This document shows, piece by piece, positions 19,346 to 29,990 of a DNA stretch of 64,000 nt (position 1 is the first letter of the stretch; each line of letters starts with the position of its first letter). The DNA lies in assembly GCA_000564995.1 (NCBI GenBank), contig JDFH01000020.1:1-64000 (forward strand). Reading direction: 5' to 3'. A program made the translations under genes and the position numbers. The notes beneath the pieces were generated by a model. The model saw nothing but the letters and a program-made list of their open reading frames with translations, had not been told where the DNA came from and did not search any database. This DNA comes from Atopobium sp. ICM42b (GTDB lineage: Bacteria > Actinomycetota > Coriobacteriia > Coriobacteriales > Atopobiaceae).

Positions 19346-19440
19346 CGGCCCGCAGCGGCTCGCAACCCGCGACGATACGCAGCGACGTGCAACCCACAGC
19401 GACGCGCGACCTGCGACCTGCGACGACCCGCGACACCACC
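19346..19440. repeat. GC-rich degenerate intergenic repeat
   Basis: A low-complexity tract of imperfect copies of words such as GCGAC, CCGCAGCG and CTGCGAC directly after the LCP stop. Similar tracts lie at 24006-24069, 54155-54232, 54513-54575 and 63731-63822, always between genes. Confidence 0.6.
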
Positions 19441-19448
19441 CCACACAA

Positions 19449-19482
19449 AAACGGGCGAGAAGACCGGTCTTCTCGCCCGTTT
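19449..19482. terminator. Bidirectional terminator built from inverted GGCGAGAAG words
   Basis: A perfect 17-bp inverted repeat with no spacer (19449-19465 with 19466-19482), with A/T runs at both ends. It lies between convergent LCP and ychF genes and would stop both. The stem consists of AAACGGGCGAGAAGACC and its complement. Confidence 0.85.
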
Positions 19483-19509
19483 CATGTTAACTATCAGCGG
19501 TTTTGTGGC

Positions 19510-20574
19510 TTAGACGTTAAAGCGGAAGTGCATGACGTCGCCGTCCTCGACCACGTACTCCTTGCCCTCGATGCGCAGCTTGCCCGCAGTCTTGCAGCCG
19601 GCCTCGCCGCCCAGCTCAACGTAGTCGTTGTAGCTGGCAACCTCAGCCTTGATGAAGCCTCGCTCAAAATCGGAGTGGATGACGCCGGCGGCCTCGGGAG
19701 CCTTAGCGCCAATGCGGACGGTCCACGCCCTGACCTCCATGGGACCAGCGGTGAAGTAGCTCTGCAGGCCAAGCAGCTTGTATGCTGCCTGAGCAAGCGT
19801 CTCCAAGCCGGAGTGCTCAAGTCCCAGGGACTCCAGATACTCTGCAGCCTCCTCTGGATCAAGGTCAGCAAGCTCAGCCTCGACACCTGCGCAAACAGGA
19901 ATAGACTGAACGCCATTGATGACAGGAGCCGGCTCGGTGAGCATGTCCTCGTCGACGTTTGCGACGTACAGGATTGGCTTCATGGTAAGCAGGAAAAGAT
20001 CGCGAGCAGCCAGACGCTCCTCGTCGGTCATCTCCATGTCAGCGGCGCGATTGCCCTCATTCAGCCACTCCTGAAGACGCTTTGCCACGTTAAGCTTGGG
20101 CTGGAGGTCCTTATCGCGCTTGACCTCTTTCTCCAGCTTAGGCAGGGCGCGCTCAATGGTGCCCAGGTCAGCGAGGATGAGCTCCGTCTGGATGATGTCC
20201 ACGTCCTCGTCAGGATTGACGCGACCCTCAACGTGGATGACGTCGGGATCTTTGAAGTAACGAACAACCTCGCAGATAGCGTCGGTGTTGCGAATGTTTG
20301 CCAGGAACTGGTTGCCCAGGCCCTCACCTTCGTTTGCGCCCTTGACCAGGCCAGCGATGTCCACAAACTCAACGGTTGCAGGCATGATACGGCCAGGATT
20401 GACAATCTCGGCCAGCTTCTGGAGCCTTGCGTCAGGCACATCAACGATGCCCACGTTAGGGTCGATGGTAGCAAACGGATAGTTTGCGGCCAGGCCACCC
20501 TTGCGGGTCAGCGCGGTGAACAGCGTGGATTTGCCGACGTTTGGCAGGCCAACGATACCAATTGAAAGCGACAT
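19510..20574 (-). CDS. ychF: Obg-like ATPase YchF
   Basis: 354 residues, full length. The N-terminal G domain has GLPNVGKST (8-16) and the YchF-specific switch [10 protein letters not shown] coiled-coil insertion follows ([12 protein letters not shown]), then the TGS domain ([32 protein letters not shown]) with the usual ending [14 protein letters not shown]. YchF hydrolyses ATP rather than GTP, binds ribosomes and modulates stress and translation. It is a single gene, terminated by the palindrome at 19449. Confidence 0.97.
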   Translation of the reverse strand: MSLSIGIVGLPNVGKSTLFTALTRKGGLAANYPFATIDPNVGIVDVPDARLQKLAEIVNPGRIMPATVEFVDIAGLVKGANEGEGLGNQFLANIRNTDAICEVVRYFKDPDVIHVEGRVNPDEDVDIIQTELILADLGTIERALPKLEKEVKRDKDLQPKLNVAKRLQEWLNEGNRAADMEMTDEERLAARDLFLLTMKPILYVANVDEDMLTEPAPVINGVQSIPVCAGVEAELADLDPEEAAEYLESLGLEHSGLETLAQAAYKLLGLQSYFTAGPMEVRAWTVRIGAKAPEAAGVIHSDFERGFIKAEVASYNDYVELGGEAGCKTAGKLRIEGKEYVVEDGDVMHFRFNV

Positions 20575-20672
20575 GTGAGTCCTCTTGTTTTCGGTGGACG
20601 GTTACGGTTACTTGTATTTCTCGCGAGAAGAACGAGCAGCTAGAAGCGTTGTGATGTGTACGCAGCTACTTG

Positions 20673-22010
20673 CTACTCCCCATTATCCTCTTTTGGAGGT
20701 TGTTGTGCGGCGGCTTCCTCATTCGAGTCCTCGGTAATCGAGTCTGCCAAGTGTTTGAGTTGCTCCTTACCAGTGTCAAAAATGAAGCGAGCCTTGCGAC
20801 GAGCCAAAGCCTCAAGACGCTCGGTCTCCTCGGCCTTGCGATCACGAACAACTAGCTCAGAAGTGTTCATCGGCACCATCGTAAGCGCGCCTGGTTCTGG
20901 GCAGACAATTTCGCAGGCACCGCAGTTGACACAGAACGGCATCTTAATGGTCAGCTTGCCGCGCTCATCGATGTCGATTGCATGCGTTGTGCAGGTATTT
21001 TTGCAGTCGCCACAAACGGTGCATTTGCTGGAATCCCAGATAGGAGCCTCGAGCTTCACGTAAGGAGCCAGGTCTGGATCGTGCTGGAGGGCGCCCATGA
21101 CCAGACGGCGATCCTGTGTGAGCATGGACTGCCTCATATCGGTGGTGCGCAGACCCATCACGTCATCAAGCTGCGTCTGAAGCTTATCCAGAGAGCGAGC
21201 GTGCGAGTTGATGCGGTCAGCGATTGCTTTGGCGCCCGCAAGAACAGGCGTCGAAGCAGATACCAGGCGTTCTGCACCGTTCATCGCGTTGGAGATGAAC
21301 TGCGAGCGGATGTAAGCACGCGTGAAGTTGTGGTTGAGGTTATTGCCGTCGACCTCAAGACCAACCGTAGCACCCGTCCACTCCTCAGCGGTAGCGATTG
21401 CCTGGGTATATGCCTCCTCGCCAGTGGTGGTGCGACAACGGTCGCAAACGCCCAACGGCAGGTAAACGTTTACGTTATCAAAGTCCGTAAGGATCGAGAA
21501 CCAAATGTCGGCTGAGAGCATACCCACGCAGGGCAGGCAAATCTCGTTGCCCTCAGGTTTTCTCGCCAGAGCGCGCGTGCAGGTAATGTAGCACTGCTCG
21601 TACGCGGAAGCCGCGCGAGCTACCTGGTCATACAGCATGCGGGACGTATGGCGGCGCGTGTTAAACGTCTCGGTTGGACACGCGGCAACACAGAGTCCAC
21701 ACTGCAGGCAAGCCTCGTCGTCGATGCGCACGGACTGGTTGTGGATATCAATGCAATTAGCTGGGCAAACGTCAAGACAGCGAGAACATGCCTCGGCTTT
21801 TCCCGAGGCGCACCTCAGGCAGCGATTAGCGTTTGACCAGGGGATTTCCTTGTAGTCCATTGGCTCAAACGGCTTGTCCGAATTTGGGTCAATAGACAGG
21901 CTTCCCATCAGCGCGTCGAGCGGGTTAGAGAGCACCTGGAGGGAGTCCTGGATATCAATGAGGTCGTCGAGAAAATCTCGCTCCTCGTTACGATTCTGGT
22001 TCTGAGCCAT
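20673..22010 (-). CDS. Multi-cluster 4Fe-4S ferredoxin-type protein
   Basis: 445 residues. Two N-terminal [4Fe-4S] motifs are present: CLRC...CSRCLDVCPANC (~64-86) and CLQCGLCVAACP (~101-112). Two more lie at the C-terminus: CTVCGDCKNTC (330-340) and CVNCGACEIVCPEP (360-373). The middle has extra Cys pairs (CYITC, CLPCVG, CDRC). There is no flavin or molybdopterin domain. It is probably a cytoplasmic electron carrier or redox-enzyme subunit, perhaps partnering with a redox enzyme elsewhere; similar stand-alone proteins occur in anaerobic Coriobacteria. The start is ATG 22010 with AGGAGG. The frame is open to 22505, but the upstream part resembles no protein. Confidence 0.85.
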   Translation of the reverse strand: MAQNQNRNEERDFLDDLIDIQDSLQVLSNPLDALMGSLSIDPNSDKPFEPMDYKEIPWSNANRCLRCASGKAEACSRCLDVCPANCIDIHNQSVRIDDEACLQCGLCVAACPTETFNTRRHTSRMLYDQVARAASAYEQCYITCTRALARKPEGNEICLPCVGMLSADIWFSILTDFDNVNVYLPLGVCDRCRTTTGEEAYTQAIATAEEWTGATVGLEVDGNNLNHNFTRAYIRSQFISNAMNGAERLVSASTPVLAGAKAIADRINSHARSLDKLQTQLDDVMGLRTTDMRQSMLTQDRRLVMGALQHDPDLAPYVKLEAPIWDSSKCTVCGDCKNTCTTHAIDIDERGKLTIKMPFCVNCGACEIVCPEPGALTMVPMNTSELVVRDRKAEETERLEALARRKARFIFDTGKEQLKHLADSITEDSNEEAAAQQPPKEDNGE

Positions 22011-22192
22011 GGTGCCTCCTCTCCTTTGGCGCGTGGCGGATGGTTCAAGTATGCGAACCGGTCGCATGGACCGAGCGTAGTCGCAAATAAATATTCTAAC
22101 CTGTAGCGACCAATAATTCCGCTCAAATGACGCCACATTCATACGATTTCGATTAATGGACGCTGAGCGGGAAAACGTTGCAGTTACGACAA

Positions 22193-22253
22193 GACGGGTT
22201 TCTCGCCTGCGACTAGACGGGATTCTCGCCCACAACAAGACGGGATTCTCGCC
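22193..22253. repeat. Three 23-bp-spaced iterons (GACGGG-N-TTCTCGCC)
   Basis: Copies of GACGGG(T/A)TTCTCGCC start at 22193, 22216 and 22239, exactly 23 bp apart, all in the same orientation. They lie between the groEL terminator and the ferredoxin-like gene start at 22010. The core is the 8-mer enriched throughout the window. Confidence 0.9.
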
Positions 22254-22269
22254 AAGTGGGCGCAGCGGC

Positions 22270-22305
22270 AAAAAAATCGGGCCCAGCGAGAGGCTGGACC
22301 CGATT
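22270..22305 (-). terminator. groEL terminator
   Basis: AATCGGGCCCAGC (22275-22287) pairs with GCTGGACCCGATT (22293-22305) with one mismatch, and six Ts follow on the minus strand. Confidence 0.9.
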
Positions 22306-22326
22306 GAAGTGACGCGAAGGCGCGAA

Positions 22327-23988
<1,662 letters not shown>

Positions 23989-24005
23989 TTACACGTTAAT
24001 GAACA

Positions 24006-24069
24006 AGCTGCGAACGGGCCGCGAGCGGATAAGCTACGAGCGGGCTGCGAGCGGACGAGCTGCGAGCGA
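24006..24069. repeat. GC-rich degenerate repeat between groES and groEL
   Basis: Five imperfect copies of a 12-14 bp word (GCTGCGAGCGGAC-like) fill the spacer between the groEL leader and the groES stop. Confidence 0.7.
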
Positions 24070-24360
24070 TTAGTCCTCGAGGACTGCAAGGATGTCATCA
24101 GCACGAAGAAGCAAGAGCTCCTCGCCGTCTACCTTGACCTCGGTGCCGCCGAACTTGCCGTAAAATACCTGGTCGCCGACTTTGACATCAAGAGCGATGC
24201 GATTGCCATTCTGATCAAGCTTGCCAGTTCCAACTGCGAGGACCTCGCCACGCTGTGGAAGCTCCTGTGCTGCGGATGCAATGTAGAGACCAGAGGATGT
24301 CTTCTCCTCTTTTGGAGCAGGCTTTACCAGAACACGATCTCCAAGTGGCTTCAAATTCAT
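24070..24360 (-). CDS. groES: Co-chaperonin GroES
   Basis: 96 residues. It starts MNLKPLGDRVLVKPAPKEEK, has the mobile-loop segment KTSSGLYIASAAQELPQ and ends VLVDGEELLLLRADDILAVLED-like, all typical of Cpn10. It caps the GroEL ring. The start is ATG 24360 with GGGAGG upstream; the 19-codon upstream extension is not part of the family. No CIRCE element (TTAGCACTC-N9-GAGTGCTAA) was seen above it, so HrcA control is not evident here. Confidence 0.97.
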   Translation of the reverse strand: MNLKPLGDRVLVKPAPKEEKTSSGLYIASAAQELPQRGEVLAVGTGKLDQNGNRIALDVKVGDQVFYGKFGGTEVKVDGEELLLLRADDILAVLED

Positions 24361-24727
24361 AATGAAAACCTCCCTTTCGGGCCAAGCCCGATATTGGCGC
24401 CAAGCGCCCTTTTCCAACGCTATTAGTTATTCCACACGGGAAAACAATTTATACGAAATATTGTGAAAATCTTACAAAACCGACTTAGATTTTCTGTAGG
24501 CGTGCAGTATAAGCCGTCAACGGTTATGCGCGCGCAATTGGCGTGCGTGGTACGGGCGGGTGACATGCGACTAACCGCAGCTAACGCAAGCTCCAGGCTG
24601 TGTCCACCTGCAATTTCTTGCCATTAGCATAAATTTTGGTGCAAATATTCGCTGCATGCATATTCTGGTAGTGATATTCGTGATTTTGCATAAGAAAAAT
24701 GAACACCTCTTTGGCGGGGTCCAATTT

Positions 24728-24908
24728 GGGTAAAAAATGCGTTTAGTTGGGGATGAAATGGAGTATTCAGAAAAATTGCACCTACGTTTTACCAGGTAGC
24801 GAATTCTATCCAGATTTCTGATTATTTGTCCAAAGCAAAACACCAGGTAGATTTGATGCATAGAATCCCGCATTTTCTGTAAACCCCAACTAAACGCATT
24901 TTTTACCA
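24728..24908. repeat. MITE-like element with 24-bp terminal inverted repeats
   Basis: The words GGTAAAAAATGCGTTTAG..GGGG (24729-24752) and their exact complement (24884-24907) enclose about 131 bp. The interior repeats ACCAGGTAG twice in the same orientation and contains an ATTCTAT / ATAGAAT inverted pair. There is no coding capacity. It could be a small non-autonomous element or a large structured RNA. Confidence 0.8.
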
Positions 24909-24975
24909 CTTGGGAGTCATTTTTGGGCCAAAACCGCCTCTTCCTTACTCGTAGTAAAAATCCACCTACATAAAA

Positions 24976-25011
24976 GTACCCGGCTATTCATATACATGAA
25001 TAGCCGGGTAC
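24976..25011 (-). terminator. nadE terminator
   Basis: A perfect 16-bp stem (24976-24991 with 24996-25011), 4-nt loop, then TTTTA on the minus strand. Confidence 0.85.
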
Positions 25012-25087
25012 TGAACGTCATCATTTGCTGCACGGCAGAATTTGCGTCAACGTCATCACGGTACCTCGCACCATCGAGCAACGCCAG

Positions 25088-27127
25088 CTAGGCCTCCAAG
25101 CTCTCCAGTTCAGAGAGCCAGAGCGAGCTAGAAGCGTCGGATGGCATGCGCAGGTCGCCGCGCGGAGACAGCGAAACCGAACCAACCTTTGGTCCGTCAG
25201 GCATCGCCGAGCGCTTAAACTGCTGCGAGAAGAAGCGGCGATAGAATACCTTCAGCCAACGCACGATAGTCTCGTGGTCGTAAATCTCCTGGTCAGTGCC
25301 TGTGCCAAACGCACACTCGGCAAGACGTAGAACCTTGAGTGGGCCACTTCCGTGACGAAGCACGTGGAATAAGAAGAAATCGTGCAACTCGTATGGGCCA
25401 ACCAGGTCCTCCGTCTTCTGCTCAATGGAACCGTCTGCCGCGGATGGCAGCAGCTCAGGAGAAACCGGCGTGTCCAGAACGTCGCGCAAAACGTGAGCAA
25501 TTTCGTCCTCGCCCTGCTCCTCATAAGCGTCTGCGCAGTAATCGACAAGGTACCTGACCAGCGTCTTTGGCACCGATGCATTTACGCCGTACATGGACAT
25601 CTGGTCACCGTTGTACGTTGCCCAACCAAGCGCCAGCTCGGAAAGATCGCCCGTGCCAATGACCATGCCGCTCACCTGGTTGGCAACGTCCATCAGAATC
25701 TGCGTACGTTCGCGAGCCTGGGCGTTTTCGTACACAACGTCGTGAACGTCCTGGTTGTGGCCAATGTCGGCAAAGTGCTGCAGAACGGAATCCACAATGG
25801 AAATCTCGCGCAGGTCGGCGCCAAGCGACTGCACCAGCTCAATCGCGTTAGTGTACGTGCGGTCCGTGGTGCCAAATCCCGGCATCGTCACAGCTACAAT
25901 GCCCGAGCGGTCGTATCCCAGCTGGTCAAACGCTCGCACTGTGACGAGAAGGGCCAGCGTAGAGTCAAGTCCTCCCGAAATGCCAATAACCGCATGGTCA
26001 GAGCCGGTGTGTGCCAGCCTTGAAGCCAAACCGTGGGCCTGAATCGACAGAATCTCCTCGCAGCGCGCCGCGCGAGCGTCGTCCATCGCGGGCACAAACG
26101 GATGCGGGTCAACGTACCTGGTCAGCGGCGTGCGGATTGCAAGCTCGACGCCCTCGTCCTCGCTGTCGTGGCCGTGACCTGCGGCAACGTGCTCGTCGTC
26201 GTCCTCACCTTCACCATCAAACTCCAGCGAGAAATACGTGGTCAGGTGCTTATAATCCTCCGGAGTCGGCGCAACCTCAAACGTCGACGTGCGCCTGCGG
26301 TCAGCCGCTAGTGACAGCACGTCAATCTCGGACACCGCAATACCCTCGCCAAACACGCCAGAGTCGGCAAGCACACGGCCATTCTCGACAACAAGATCAT
26401 GGCCCGAGAAAACCAAATCGGTCGTAGACTCGCCTTCACCAGCGCTCGCATAAACGTAGCCGCAGATCAGACGCGCACTCTGCTGTGCAACCAGCTGACG
26501 ACGATACGCGGACTTGCCGGCCAGCGCGGGCGACGCGGACAAGTTGCAGATCAGCGTAGCGCCGGCAACGGCGTGCGCATTTGATGGCGGCATAGGCACC
26601 CAGAGGTCCTCGCAGATCTCTGCGCCCACGACCAGCTCAGGGATGGTGTCGCACGCAAACAGTTGGTTGGTACCAAACGGCACCTCACCAAGCAGGCCAA
26701 AGTCCACACTAGTGACCGTCTTAGGGCCAGAAACAAAGTGGCGACCCTCGTAAAACTCGTTGTACATGGGCACGTAGCGCTTGGGCACCAGGCCCAAAAG
26801 CTCTCCCCCAAAGAGAACGGCGGCGCAGTTGTAGAGCTTGCCAGCTACCCGAACAGGCAGTCCTAGCAGCAGCAACGCGTCGACGTCAGCCGTGCGAGCA
26901 GCAATGGAAACCAAGCCGCGCTCGGCAGCGTCCAGGAGCGCATCCTGCCAGAACAGGTCCTCGCAGGTGTAGCCCGTGATGCAAAGCTCGGGCAGTACGA
27001 CCACCTTGGCACCGCAATTACCTGCGGCTTCTTCGATGGCCGCCAGGCAGCTCTCCACGTTAAACGCCACGTCGGCCACGCGAACGCGCGGCGTGATACT
27101 TGCAACTTTGATGAATCCGTCTTGCAC
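25088..27127 (-). CDS. nadE: Glutamine-dependent NAD+ synthetase
   Basis: 679 residues, the long two-domain form. The N-terminal nitrilase-type amidase has the Glu-Lys-Cys triad (VLPELCITGY, LVPKRYVPMYNEFYEGRHF, VVGAEICEDLW). The C-terminal synthetase has the ATP loop SGGLDSTLALL and the GTGDLSELALGW block. It makes NAD from deamido-NAD, ATP and glutamine. The start is GTG 27127 with AAGGAGG five bases upstream; an ATG at 27169 would lie inside the upstream gene. The ribosome-binding site sits within the end of tsaD and the gap is 10 bp, so the two are co-transcribed. NAD supply is notable beside an NAD-depleting Thoeris locus, but no functional link is implied. Confidence 0.95.
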   Translation of the reverse strand: MQDGFIKVASITPRVRVADVAFNVESCLAAIEEAAGNCGAKVVVLPELCITGYTCEDLFWQDALLDAAERGLVSIAARTADVDALLLLGLPVRVAGKLYNCAAVLFGGELLGLVPKRYVPMYNEFYEGRHFVSGPKTVTSVDFGLLGEVPFGTNQLFACDTIPELVVGAEICEDLWVPMPPSNAHAVAGATLICNLSASPALAGKSAYRRQLVAQQSARLICGYVYASAGEGESTTDLVFSGHDLVVENGRVLADSGVFGEGIAVSEIDVLSLAADRRRTSTFEVAPTPEDYKHLTTYFSLEFDGEGEDDDEHVAAGHGHDSEDEGVELAIRTPLTRYVDPHPFVPAMDDARAARCEEILSIQAHGLASRLAHTGSDHAVIGISGGLDSTLALLVTVRAFDQLGYDRSGIVAVTMPGFGTTDRTYTNAIELVQSLGADLREISIVDSVLQHFADIGHNQDVHDVVYENAQARERTQILMDVANQVSGMVIGTGDLSELALGWATYNGDQMSMYGVNASVPKTLVRYLVDYCADAYEEQGEDEIAHVLRDVLDTPVSPELLPSAADGSIEQKTEDLVGPYELHDFFLFHVLRHGSGPLKVLRLAECAFGTGTDQEIYDHETIVRWLKVFYRRFFSQQFKRSAMPDGPKVGSVSLSPRGDLRMPSDASSSLWLSELESLEA

Positions 27128-27137
27128 AATGGCCTCC

Positions 27138-29609
27138 TTACATGCCGCTTGGGACAACGGGCGCCGCATCCGACGACCACGATCCCAGCTGCGCGTTGGG
27201 GTTTGCGTCCAAGGTCAATGGCGAGAAACCCTGCGTACGGTAGCTACGAAGTGCGCCGACGGCAATCATTGCGGCGTTGTCGCCACAAACCGACATCGGG
27301 GGCACCGTCACTCGAACGCCCATACGACCAAAGGTTTCCTTATATGCAGCTCTGAGCGCGGGGTTGGCAGCAACGCCGCCACCCACGCAGAAATCGGAGA
27401 CGCCCGTCTCCTCAACAGCGGTTTTAGCCTTTGCAACCTGCACGTCAATAACCGCCTGTTCAAACGAAGCAGCCAAGTCTGGCAGATTGATTGCTCTACC
27501 TGCGCGATTCTCGCCCTCAATGTAGGTAATAACGGCTGTCTTCAGGCCAGAAAGGCTGAAGGAATAGTCACCGCTGTGCATCATCGCGCGCGGGAAGTGG
27601 ATAGCCTTAGGATTGCCCTGAGCTGCAAGTTTGCTGATTACGGGACCACCTGGATAGCCGAGGCCAAGCGCCTTGGCAACCTTGTCAAAAGCCTCACCCA
27701 CGGCGTCGTCGATGGTGGAGCCCAAAACCACGTAATCTCCCCAGGCACGCACGTGTACCAGCATAGTATTGCCGCCCGAGACCAGACTGGCCACAAACGG
27801 CGGCTCCAAGTCGGGCGTCTCAAACAGGTTGGCCAGCAGATGGCCTTCCAGGTGATGCACGGGAATAAGCGGCAGGTCAGTGGCCACGCAGAAGCCCTTG
27901 GCAAACGCCACGCCCACCACAAGTGCGCCAACAAGGCCAGGACCTGCGGTAACACCAACGGCGGCCAGGTCAGACGGCACCAGCGTGTCGCAACCAAAGT
28001 GCGCGCCCGCACGAGCCATGGTCTCCTCGAAGAGACCAACGATAGCCTCGGTATGCTTGCGAGAAGCAATCTCGGGCACGACGCCGCCAAAGCGAGCGTG
28101 GAAGTCAATTTGAGTTGCAACGACGTTTGCACAGACCACACCGTGTGAATCCATAATGCACATGGCAGTCTCGTCGCACGAGGACTCCAGGCTGAGAATC
28201 AAATCCCCCGCCTCGCGCAGTGCCGCAAGCGTCTCTTCAGAGCGCTCACCTGCAACAATAGGCCACGGACGCACTGATGCGTGAGGTTCAGGGTTCCTGG
28301 CCTCAAAGCCAGCGCCAACCGCCAAAGGCAGCTGCGCCGTCATCAAAAGCGCCGCGCAATCTGGACCGTAATATCCCGGACGACGACCAACCTCAACAAA
28401 TCCCAGCTTGCTATAGGCACCCTGAGCTGGAGCGTTATCCTCCTCCACCTCAAGAGTAATCGCAGATGCACCCAGCATCTGAGCATCGTATGCCACGCGT
28501 TCTACCAGCTTGGATGCAATTCCCTGGCGGCGACGCTCAGGCGTGACCACCACTTCTTCCACCTCAAACTGAGCTCCTGCCAGACGACCGCCCGCAAAGC
28601 CAATAACCGTTCCGCGATCGTGAGCCAGCCACCAGCTACGCCCAACGCCCGAGAGCTCGTCATAGAACGTCTGCTTTGACCAGGCCGAATGCGCAGCGTC
28701 AGCATATGTTGCTGCCTCCATCTCCGCCACCTGATCCAGATCGTTCACCGTCATCGGACGAAGCTGCAGGTGAATATCAGCCAGCGCATCATCCACGCCG
28801 GTCAGGGCCACCGTTGCCGGCTCTTTGAGGCCCAAACGCTTGCGCTCCGACTCCTCCGCATCCGAAAGACGCGTGTAAATGGGCAGTACTAGCGCCGGAT
28901 CGCCCGCACCCGCCTGCTGATACTCGGGCATGCACACCGCACGTACCAGGCCTTCTCCTGTTGGGAACCACGTTGCTTCATCGGTGTATGTCGAGAAACC
29001 CGAGCACTCAAAACGCTCACGGTACTTCACTAAGCCATTGCCTGTAAGCGTGAGCTGGTCCTTATCAGTCCTGCTCGACCACTCCTCTACACAGGCATCT
29101 GCCTTGAGGACGGTCTCCACCGGGAACGTTCTATGTGCTCCAGCGTCATCCAGCAGGTAGATGCCCGGATAGACCTCGCCGCGCATGGCGTCTGCAACAA
29201 CGCCAACGGTGCCGCGAACGCCCGCCTTCCACGCGCTGAACGCCATGGCATCAAGCGCGCTTGCGCCATAAAGCGGCAGGCCAGAGCCGCACGCAATGCC
29301 CTTTGCGGTGGCCACGCCAATGCGGACACCCGTGAACGAGCCAGGTCCTCTACCTGCGATAACAGCGTCGACGTCAGCCATGGTCAGTCCAGCAGCTTTG
29401 AGCGCTTCCTGAACTGAGCCCACAAGCTCCACGTTTGCCTGGCGACGACACAGGTGATCCGTCGACGCCAGCACCTCGACGTCGAACCCGCCGTCTGCGG
29501 CTGCCGCAGCGGCATCGCACCTGGTCAGACGCGCGACCGTACACGCCAGCATGTCCGTCGACGTATCAACCGCAAGCACCACGTTTGTTTCATTTTTTAT
29601 AGCAAGCAT
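27138..29609 (-). CDS. tsaD: TsaB-RimI-TsaD fusion (tRNA t6A synthesis plus acetyltransferase)
   Basis: 823 residues with three enzymes in one chain. TsaB (~1-250) starts VVLAVDTSTDM and has GRGPGSFTGVRIG. A RimI-type GNAT (~265-415) has VVTPERRRQGIASKLVE and YSKLGFVEVGRRPGYY. TsaD (~465-823) has SLESSCDETA, the metal-binding HHLEGHLLA (two His), LVSGGNT and CGDNAAM with the third metal ligand Asp. TsaB/TsaD add threonylcarbamoyl to A37 of ANN-decoding tRNAs; RimI acetylates S18. Most bacteria encode these separately, often as neighbours; fusions are known in Coriobacteria. The start is ATG 29609; upstream in-frame codons to 29684 show no family similarity. Confidence 0.95.
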   Translation of the reverse strand: MLAIKNETNVVLAVDTSTDMLACTVARLTRCDAAAAAADGGFDVEVLASTDHLCRRQANVELVGSVQEALKAAGLTMADVDAVIAGRGPGSFTGVRIGVATAKGIACGSGLPLYGASALDAMAFSAWKAGVRGTVGVVADAMRGEVYPGIYLLDDAGAHRTFPVETVLKADACVEEWSSRTDKDQLTLTGNGLVKYRERFECSGFSTYTDEATWFPTGEGLVRAVCMPEYQQAGAGDPALVLPIYTRLSDAEESERKRLGLKEPATVALTGVDDALADIHLQLRPMTVNDLDQVAEMEAATYADAAHSAWSKQTFYDELSGVGRSWWLAHDRGTVIGFAGGRLAGAQFEVEEVVVTPERRRQGIASKLVERVAYDAQMLGASAITLEVEEDNAPAQGAYSKLGFVEVGRRPGYYGPDCAALLMTAQLPLAVGAGFEARNPEPHASVRPWPIVAGERSEETLAALREAGDLILSLESSCDETAMCIMDSHGVVCANVVATQIDFHARFGGVVPEIASRKHTEAIVGLFEETMARAGAHFGCDTLVPSDLAAVGVTAGPGLVGALVVGVAFAKGFCVATDLPLIPVHHLEGHLLANLFETPDLEPPFVASLVSGGNTMLVHVRAWGDYVVLGSTIDDAVGEAFDKVAKALGLGYPGGPVISKLAAQGNPKAIHFPRAMMHSGDYSFSLSGLKTAVITYIEGENRAGRAINLPDLAASFEQAVIDVQVAKAKTAVEETGVSDFCVGGGVAANPALRAAYKETFGRMGVRVTVPPMSVCGDNAAMIAVGALRSYRTQGFSPLTLDANPNAQLGSWSSDAAPVVPSGM

Positions 29610-29885
29610 AAACACTCTTCTCGGCGTAAAAACGCCTTGTATCACGCCAATATTTCTTCTTGTAACTCTATAACTATACGCCAAGCCACGCCCGCAAACA
29701 GCGCGAGTCCCAACCCCGCAAAACTTTTACGCAACAGCTGTTCTACCGGCGCGTTTATACGTCGTAACTTAATCAAACCTTGGCTAGCGAGAAACGCTCT
29801 GATGCCTACACCATATACACAAACCTGCAGAAATAGCTTGAATAGATTAGGCGATGAAGAATTTACAGTTTCCGCCCTATTACTC

Positions 29886-29913
29886 TAGACAATCTTGCTA
29901 TTTAGTTTATAGT
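29886..29913 (+). promoter_or_regulatory. Promoter for the abiF-associated RNA
   Basis: -35 TAGACA (29886-29891), 16-bp spacer, -10 TATAGT (29908-29913). Predicted start about 29920, a few bases before the structured segment. Confidence 0.6.
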
Positions 29914-29919
29914 TAATTC

Positions 29920-29973
29920 ATCAGCGCCCACCCAAGGCTACGCAATGCGTCCTGAAATGCGGTGGGCCTTTTC
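29920..29973 (+). ncRNA. Candidate abiF-type structured RNA
   Basis: A ~54-nt segment between a good promoter and the Abi_2 gene. The outer stem GCCCACC (29926-29932) / GGTGGGC (29961-29967) encloses an inner hairpin (29935-29953, AGG..ACGCA / TGCGT..CCT), and T4 follows at 29969. A structured RNA motif ('abiF') upstream of Abi_2 genes is established, and this matches in position and shape. I could not check the covariance model. It could also be a plain terminator-attenuator for abiF. Confidence 0.55.
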
Positions 29974-29990
29974 ATAGCATTGGGATTCAC

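Larger units (their letters stand above)
24361..25087. other. Long gap between groES and nadE
   Basis: About 730 bp. From the groES side it holds the groES promoter region (with GGCTTGGCCCGA-type small palindromes at 24375-24400), then the large inverted-repeat element at 24728-24907 and the nadE terminator at 24976-25011. The minus frame 24571-24909 overlaps the inverted repeat and is not supported as a gene. Confidence 0.5.

Noticed and set aside
24571..24909. 112-codon minus-strand frame between groES and nadE
   Set aside because: It spans the inverted-repeat element and its composition follows the repeat, with no start signal.
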